33,198 nt of DNA, taken from Mycoplasmopsis felis ATCC 23391 (lineage in GTDB: Bacteria; Bacillota_I; Bacilli_A; Mycoplasmatales; Metamycoplasmataceae). Positions 29,664 to 33,198 of the stretch are shown here, in pieces. The notes beneath the pieces are model-generated. The model made no database searches, was not told where the DNA came from, and saw nothing but the letters and a program-made list of their open reading frames with translations. Within the stretch, counting starts at the first letter, position 1. Each line of letters opens with the position of its first letter. The position numbers were made by a program, and so were the translations under genes. Location of the stretch: NCBI RefSeq assembly GCF_000701865.1, contig NZ_JNKA01000008.1, positions 1 to 33,198 on the forward strand, read 5' to 3'.

Positions 29664-31211
29664 ATGGAAAAAGATCAAAGAGAATTTAATAAGAACTTGC
29701 TTATTTTAGAACTTCAAGAATTAATTAATTCAAAAAGTGTTAAATCACTTAGAGAACTAGAAGAAGACATACCTCATGCAGATTTTGCAAAAGCTTTAGA
29801 AGAGTTAAGTATAGAAGACCAAATTTATGTTTTAAGAATTTTAAAAACAGAAGAAGCAGCCGAAATATTTTCTTATTTAGATGATGATATCAAGCTAAAT
29901 CTAGTTAATTCTTTTACAGACGATTTAGGACAAAAGGTTTTACAAGAAATTGAAACCGATGAATTAGCAGACTTAATAGAAGAATTACCTGCTAACATAA
30001 CTCGTAAAATACTTTCTCAAACCCCTAAAGAAAAAAGAGACAAAATTAATCAAATTCTTTCTTATACAAATGACCAGGTAGGTAGTTTTATGAGAGTGGA
30101 TATTTCAATTTTAAAAGACTCCTGAAATTGTAAAAAAGCACTTAATAAAATTAGAAAAGACTATAATCAAAATATTTTAATGGGTCATAATTTTTATATT
30201 GTAAATGAAAATGGCTATTTAATAGGTGATATCACTTTAGAGGAATTAGTATTTAGTAATGAAGAGCAAACACTTTCTGAATTATATAATGCTGTTACTA
30301 GTGTTAAACCAACTGATGATAAAGAATATGCAGCTCAAGTATTCTCAAATCACGATAAATCCACTTTGCCAGTAATAACAAATGATAATAGATTAATCGG
30401 TATGATTACTTCTGATGATATTATTGATGTTATACAAGAAGAAGCGACTCAAGATATTTATAAAATGGCGGGGATAAATCCTACTGCAGCTGAAGAAAAT
30501 TATTTAAAAACCAGAATACTAAGTATTGTTAAATCACGTGTTTTATGATTAATTATTTTAATGATATCAGCAACTCTTTCTCAATTTATAATACAAGAAT
30601 TTACTAATCTGAGTGAAAATTTCTTAGATAGTTTGCAAATAACTGTTTCAACTGCAGTAGTTGTTTCATTAATACCTATTATAAGCGGTGCAGCAGGTAA
30701 TGCTGGTTCACAATCTTCAACAACAATAACACGGGCTGCTGCTTTAGGCGATTTTGACAATAATGAATATAAAAAGGTTATTTTTAAAGAAATTATAGTA
30801 GGAACTATAATTGGTGGAATAATGTTTTTAGTAAATATTATGAGATTATATATATATTATGCTATTCCGTATTTCAGAGAAGGTGCAAAAGATTGAAGTA
30901 CATTAAGTTTCATCATAATAGCTAGTTCTCTTTCGTTGTGATTAGTTGTTATATTTGCAAAATTCTTAGGAACAATTATTCCTTTATTGGCCATAAAGTT
31001 CAAAAAAGATCCAGCAGTTATGTCTGCTCCAATTCTTGCTACATTATCAGATGCACTAGCTACACTAATCTTTTTTGGTTTAAATTTATTAGTATTGTAT
31101 TTAGCGTACATTTCCGGGATAATAGGTGAAAGCAATACAAATAGCCAAAATATTACACAATATATAAATATTTTTACAGAACTCAATATGAGTTTAAATT
31201 TAGTATATTAG
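29664..31211 (+). CDS. mgtE: Magnesium transporter MgtE
   Basis: A 515-residue protein with full MgtE architecture, read through several TGA Trp codons. It is a Mg2+-gated Mg2+ channel of the inner membrane. Residues 1 to about 130 are the N domain (helical repeats such as LEELSIEDQIYVLRIL and ETDELADLIEELP). Two CBS domains follow (about 135-200 and 205-262, with DKSTLPVITNDNRLIGMIT), then a connecting helix and five membrane helices. The conserved PIISGAAGNAGSQSS (338-351) and DPAVMSAPILATLSDA (449-464, including the pore Asp463) confirm the family. About 30 extra residues follow the last helix. ATG starts 1 base after the cdaA stop, with AAAGGA inside the cdaA end, so the two are translationally coupled. 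Confidence 0.95.
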
Positions 31212-31220
31212 GAAGATAAA

Positions 31221-31568
31221 ATGGAAGAAAATATTATTATAGAAAAGGCAAAAATCCTTGCTGAAAGATATTTAGAATTGAACAAAGAATTATCAGAAAT
31301 CAAAAAAGAAGTTAAGGATTTATTAAAAGAATACAATCAGGAAGTCAATGAAAGATTATCGAATGGTGGTTTTTTAATATATGAAAAGCCTGAAGATAAA
31401 GAAATTATAAATAATAAAAAAGTCACTGCTTTATTGTTCGATTTATTAATTCAACTAAATAATGGACAATTAATAACTCCTCCGAGCGAAGAAGAAATAA
31501 AAAGAGATGTAACAAAAAACTGTGTAGAAGTAAAAAGTTATAATTGAAGATTAAAAATAAAAAAATAG
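31221..31568 (+). CDS. Unrecognised small soluble protein
   Basis: A 115-residue protein, 9 bases after mgtE, with only a weak GGAAG before the ATG. One TGA Trp codon near the end extends the frame to TAG at 31566-31568. Residues 1-45 look like an amphipathic helix or coiled coil (KILAERYLELNKELSEIKKE), followed by GGFLIYEKPEDKE, a second helix (KVTALLFDLLIQLNNGQLIT) and a basic tail. There is no signal peptide or membrane segment. The pattern of a long N-terminal helix with small alpha/beta elements is common and does not identify a family. It lies within the operon between mgtE and a membrane-anchored protein. Confidence 0.75.
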
Positions 31569-31575
31569 GAGAATA

Positions 31576-32172
31576 ATGAATAATCAAACATTCTTTTCAG
31601 CAGAAGCTGGTAATATAATAATTTGAGTTGTCTTAGCAATTATTTTATGTTTATTAATTGTATATTTTTTATATCAATTTATTAAAGGTAAAATCGAAAA
31701 AAAACGAACTAAACAAGCAACAGAGGAATTCGAAAAAAATTCATCTATTTACTGATATGAAATAGTTATAAAAATTAATAAATTAATACTTTTAAATAAA
31801 TATACTCATGATAATTTTGTGCCTAGTATTGGAAAATACACAATGTCGGAGATAAACCGTGCCACAAAAAATGTTATAGATCAAATTTTTGATGAGTATG
31901 AGTTTAAAAACTTTATCTTACAAAATCCTAAGTTTCAAAAAGAAATTCAAGAATTAGATATGCTAAGAGATTTAAATTCTAATTTATGACAAAAGAAGTT
32001 AGAAAAAGTTTTAACTGATTTTAATAACTATGAAGAAACTGCATTAAATGAAGCAAAAAACTCTATAAGAACTTCATTAGAAAACTTAAAAACTAAAGAA
32101 GAATTAAACATATGAATGGAAGAAAAATATTATTCTGCATTAAATAAAATTAAAGAAAGTAATAATGAATAA
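31576..32172 (+). CDS. Unrecognised N-terminally anchored helical protein
   Basis: A 198-residue protein that contains five TGA Trp codons, so a standard-code search breaks it up completely. ATG at 31576 follows TAGGAG closely and comes 7 bases after the previous stop. Residues about 13-36 form one membrane helix (IIIWVVLAIILCLLIVYFLY), followed by a basic stretch KGKIEKKRTKQ that indicates the rest lies in the cytoplasm. Residues about 45-198 are helical and charged (KNVIDQIFDEYEFKNFILQN). Overall topology recalls single-pass cytoplasmic scaffolds, but I recognise no family. Its end overlaps the pgsA start by 8 bases (ATGAATAA), implying coupling. Confidence 0.8.
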
Positions 32173-32836
32173 TTTTTATAAAAAACTAAATTTACCTAAT
32201 AAATTAACTTTAATGAGAATAATATTTGTTATTCCTTTGATTTTTTTTATGAGTTTTAATGTTTTTATATTTAAACAATACAACCCATATTCAAATATGT
32301 TAATATCATTTAAATCATATTTATCAGTTTGACCTTCTGTTGTATTTTTTGTATTTAATATTTTTATCCTAACAATATTTATTTTAGCAATGGTAACAGA
32401 TTATTATGATGGAAAAATAGCAAGAAGCCAGAACTTAGTTTCTACTTTTGGAAAATTGTGAGATCCTATTGCAGATAAATTAATTACAACTACTACATTA
32501 ATTTATTTATCAATTATATGGCTAACTCCTTATTGAGTAGTTATTTTATTTATTTTAAGAGATATTATTGTTGACGGATGCAGAGGTCTTTTAATAAAAA
32601 ATAATCAAGATGTCTCAGCTAGTTTTTGAGGAAAAGCAAAGACAATGATTTTAAGTATAGGAATTATTTTAGTTTTGTTATTCTCAATACTTTTTCATTT
32701 TATGAATTCACCTGTTTATATTAACAATATAAGTTGATGATTTTTAATTATTAATATACCAATCTTTGTTTCTTTATTTTTTTCTTGTTTTTCTGGTTAT
32801 TTATATATTAAAAAAGCTTGAAAATTTATGTTTTAA
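32165..32836 (+). CDS. pgsA: CDP-diacylglycerol--glycerol-3-phosphate 3-phosphatidyltransferase
   Basis: A 223-residue membrane enzyme of the CDP-alcohol phosphatidyltransferase family. It makes phosphatidylglycerol phosphate, the precursor of phosphatidylglycerol and cardiolipin. The complete family motif D-G-x2-A-R-x8-G-x3-D-x3-D is present: Asp82-Gly83, Ala86-Arg87, Gly96, Asp100, Asp104, with Asp79 before it (TDYYDGKIARS, FGKLWDPIADK). The N-terminus LNLPNKLTLMRIIFVIP is typical of PgsA, and about five or six hydrophobic helices can be seen. Several TGA Trp codons occur. A periplasm-like insertion around residues 35-55 (FKQYNPYSNMLISFKSYLSV) lengthens the first loop. It ends the operon, 5 bases before a strong terminator. 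Confidence 0.94.
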
Positions 32837-32841
32837 TGTAG

Positions 32842-32868
32842 AAAAATATTCGGGAACCGAATATTTTT
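32842..32868 (+). terminator. Terminator of the cdaA-mgtE-pgsA operon
   Basis: A perfect 12-bp stem (AAAAATATTCGG / CCGAATATTTTT) with a GAA loop, 5 bases after the pgsA stop. The second arm ends in a T-run, followed by TTAAT-type sequence downstream. Confidence 0.88.
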
Positions 32869-32959
32869 AATTAAAAAACAAGCTTATTATAATAATTCAA
32901 AGCAAATAAATTTTAAATATTATAAATTTATTCATTTTCTATTATTTGACTTAAAATAG

Positions 32960-33198
32960 GTTCAATCTCTGAAATTATTCGATAGCGTAAAAAATCAAAA
33001 ACATTCATATAAGAATATTGGTTATGTTGGTTTAAAAAATGTAAAGAGAACAAATATAAAAGTTTTAAGTTTAGGAAATAGTGAATATATTGAAAACTTG
33101 AATGAGAATTACAAATCAATAATCGATAAAATAATTTCAAAATATGATGAAAACACAAATCCAGTACTATTGAAAAATTTGATTATAGAAAGTTTAAA
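32960..33198 (+). pseudogene. Broken or partial reading frame running off the right edge
   Basis: From 32960 to the window end the plus strand has an open frame of about 79 codons: VQSLKLFDSVKNQKHSYKNI, then GYVGLKNVKRTNIKVLSLGN and SEYIENLNENYKSIIDKIIS, continuing past 33198. It looks like real coding sequence but has no start codon with a ribosome binding site, and the same frame has TAG at 32957-32959. Just upstream, in the same frame, KFIHFLLFDLK is open before that TAG. So the 5' end is either truncated or carries a nonsense mutation. I do not recognise the family. The stretch 32869-32959 otherwise holds nothing I can support. Confidence 0.4.

Noticed and set aside
30857-31186. Frames overlapping the end of mgtE on both strands (30857-31186 minus, 30938-31129 plus)
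   Set aside because: They overlap membrane helices of MgtE carrying the conserved pore motif and have no ribosome binding sites.
32928-33158. Minus-strand frame of 76 codons at the right edge
   Set aside because: His/Phe/Tyr/Leu-rich antisense reading of a more protein-like plus-strand frame; no Shine-Dalgarno.

Overview
The window reads as a stretch of a Mollicutes (Mycoplasma-type) chromosome. It is extremely AT-rich, almost every gene stays open only if TGA is read as tryptophan, Shine-Dalgarno sequences are AAGGAG-like, and the gene set (rarA, pheS, pheT, ung, glyA, asnA, a one-TM diadenylate cyclase, mgtE, pgsA, a lipoprotein nuclease, a giant surface protein) is typical of the group. 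I do not assign a species. No rRNA, tRNA, CRISPR array or insertion sequence was recognised.

Layout. Positions 1-192 (+) are the 3' end of a type I restriction specificity subunit. Next on the minus strand are two rRNA methyltransferase genes, RumA/TrmA-like (270-1580) and rsmD (1573-2118), then an 800-residue lipoprotein nuclease (2180-4582). Positions 4583-5676 hold no intact gene, only a frameshifted remnant on the plus strand and terminator hairpins. From 15349 down to 5677 runs one long minus-strand operon: rarA, pheS, ung, pheT, glyA, two unrecognised genes, an NfeD-like gene and an SPFH/band-7 gene broken by an in-frame TAA. Most junctions overlap or lie within a few bases. asnA (15426-16406, +) diverges from rarA, and both have a TATAAT box so close to the ATG that leaderless transcripts are likely.

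Positions 16444-28227 (-) are a single 3,927-codon gene for a giant, probably surface-anchored protein: an N-terminal membrane segment, about 3,370 residues of helical repeats of roughly 45 residues resembling GA/FIVAR modules, and a Trp-containing C-terminal globular domain of about 520 residues. Its upstream region (28228-28820) carries a poly-A/T tract, a 32-bp perfect palindrome, and a leader hairpin next to the Shine-Dalgarno site. The plus-strand operon 28821-32836 then encodes a small membrane protein, diadenylate cyclase, MgtE, two unrecognised proteins and PgsA, and ends in a strong terminator. A broken reading frame runs off the right edge.

The most unusual observation is the lipoprotein nuclease. 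Its endonuclease/exonuclease/phosphatase (EEP) domain is circularly permuted: the segment that normally comes first (HWNILNYG...LTEIN...EQVVIIYN) sits at the C-terminus, after the SDH motif that normally ends the fold. The giant protein with its regulatory-looking leader, the nonsense-interrupted SPFH gene, and the cdaA-mgtE coupling are next in interest.
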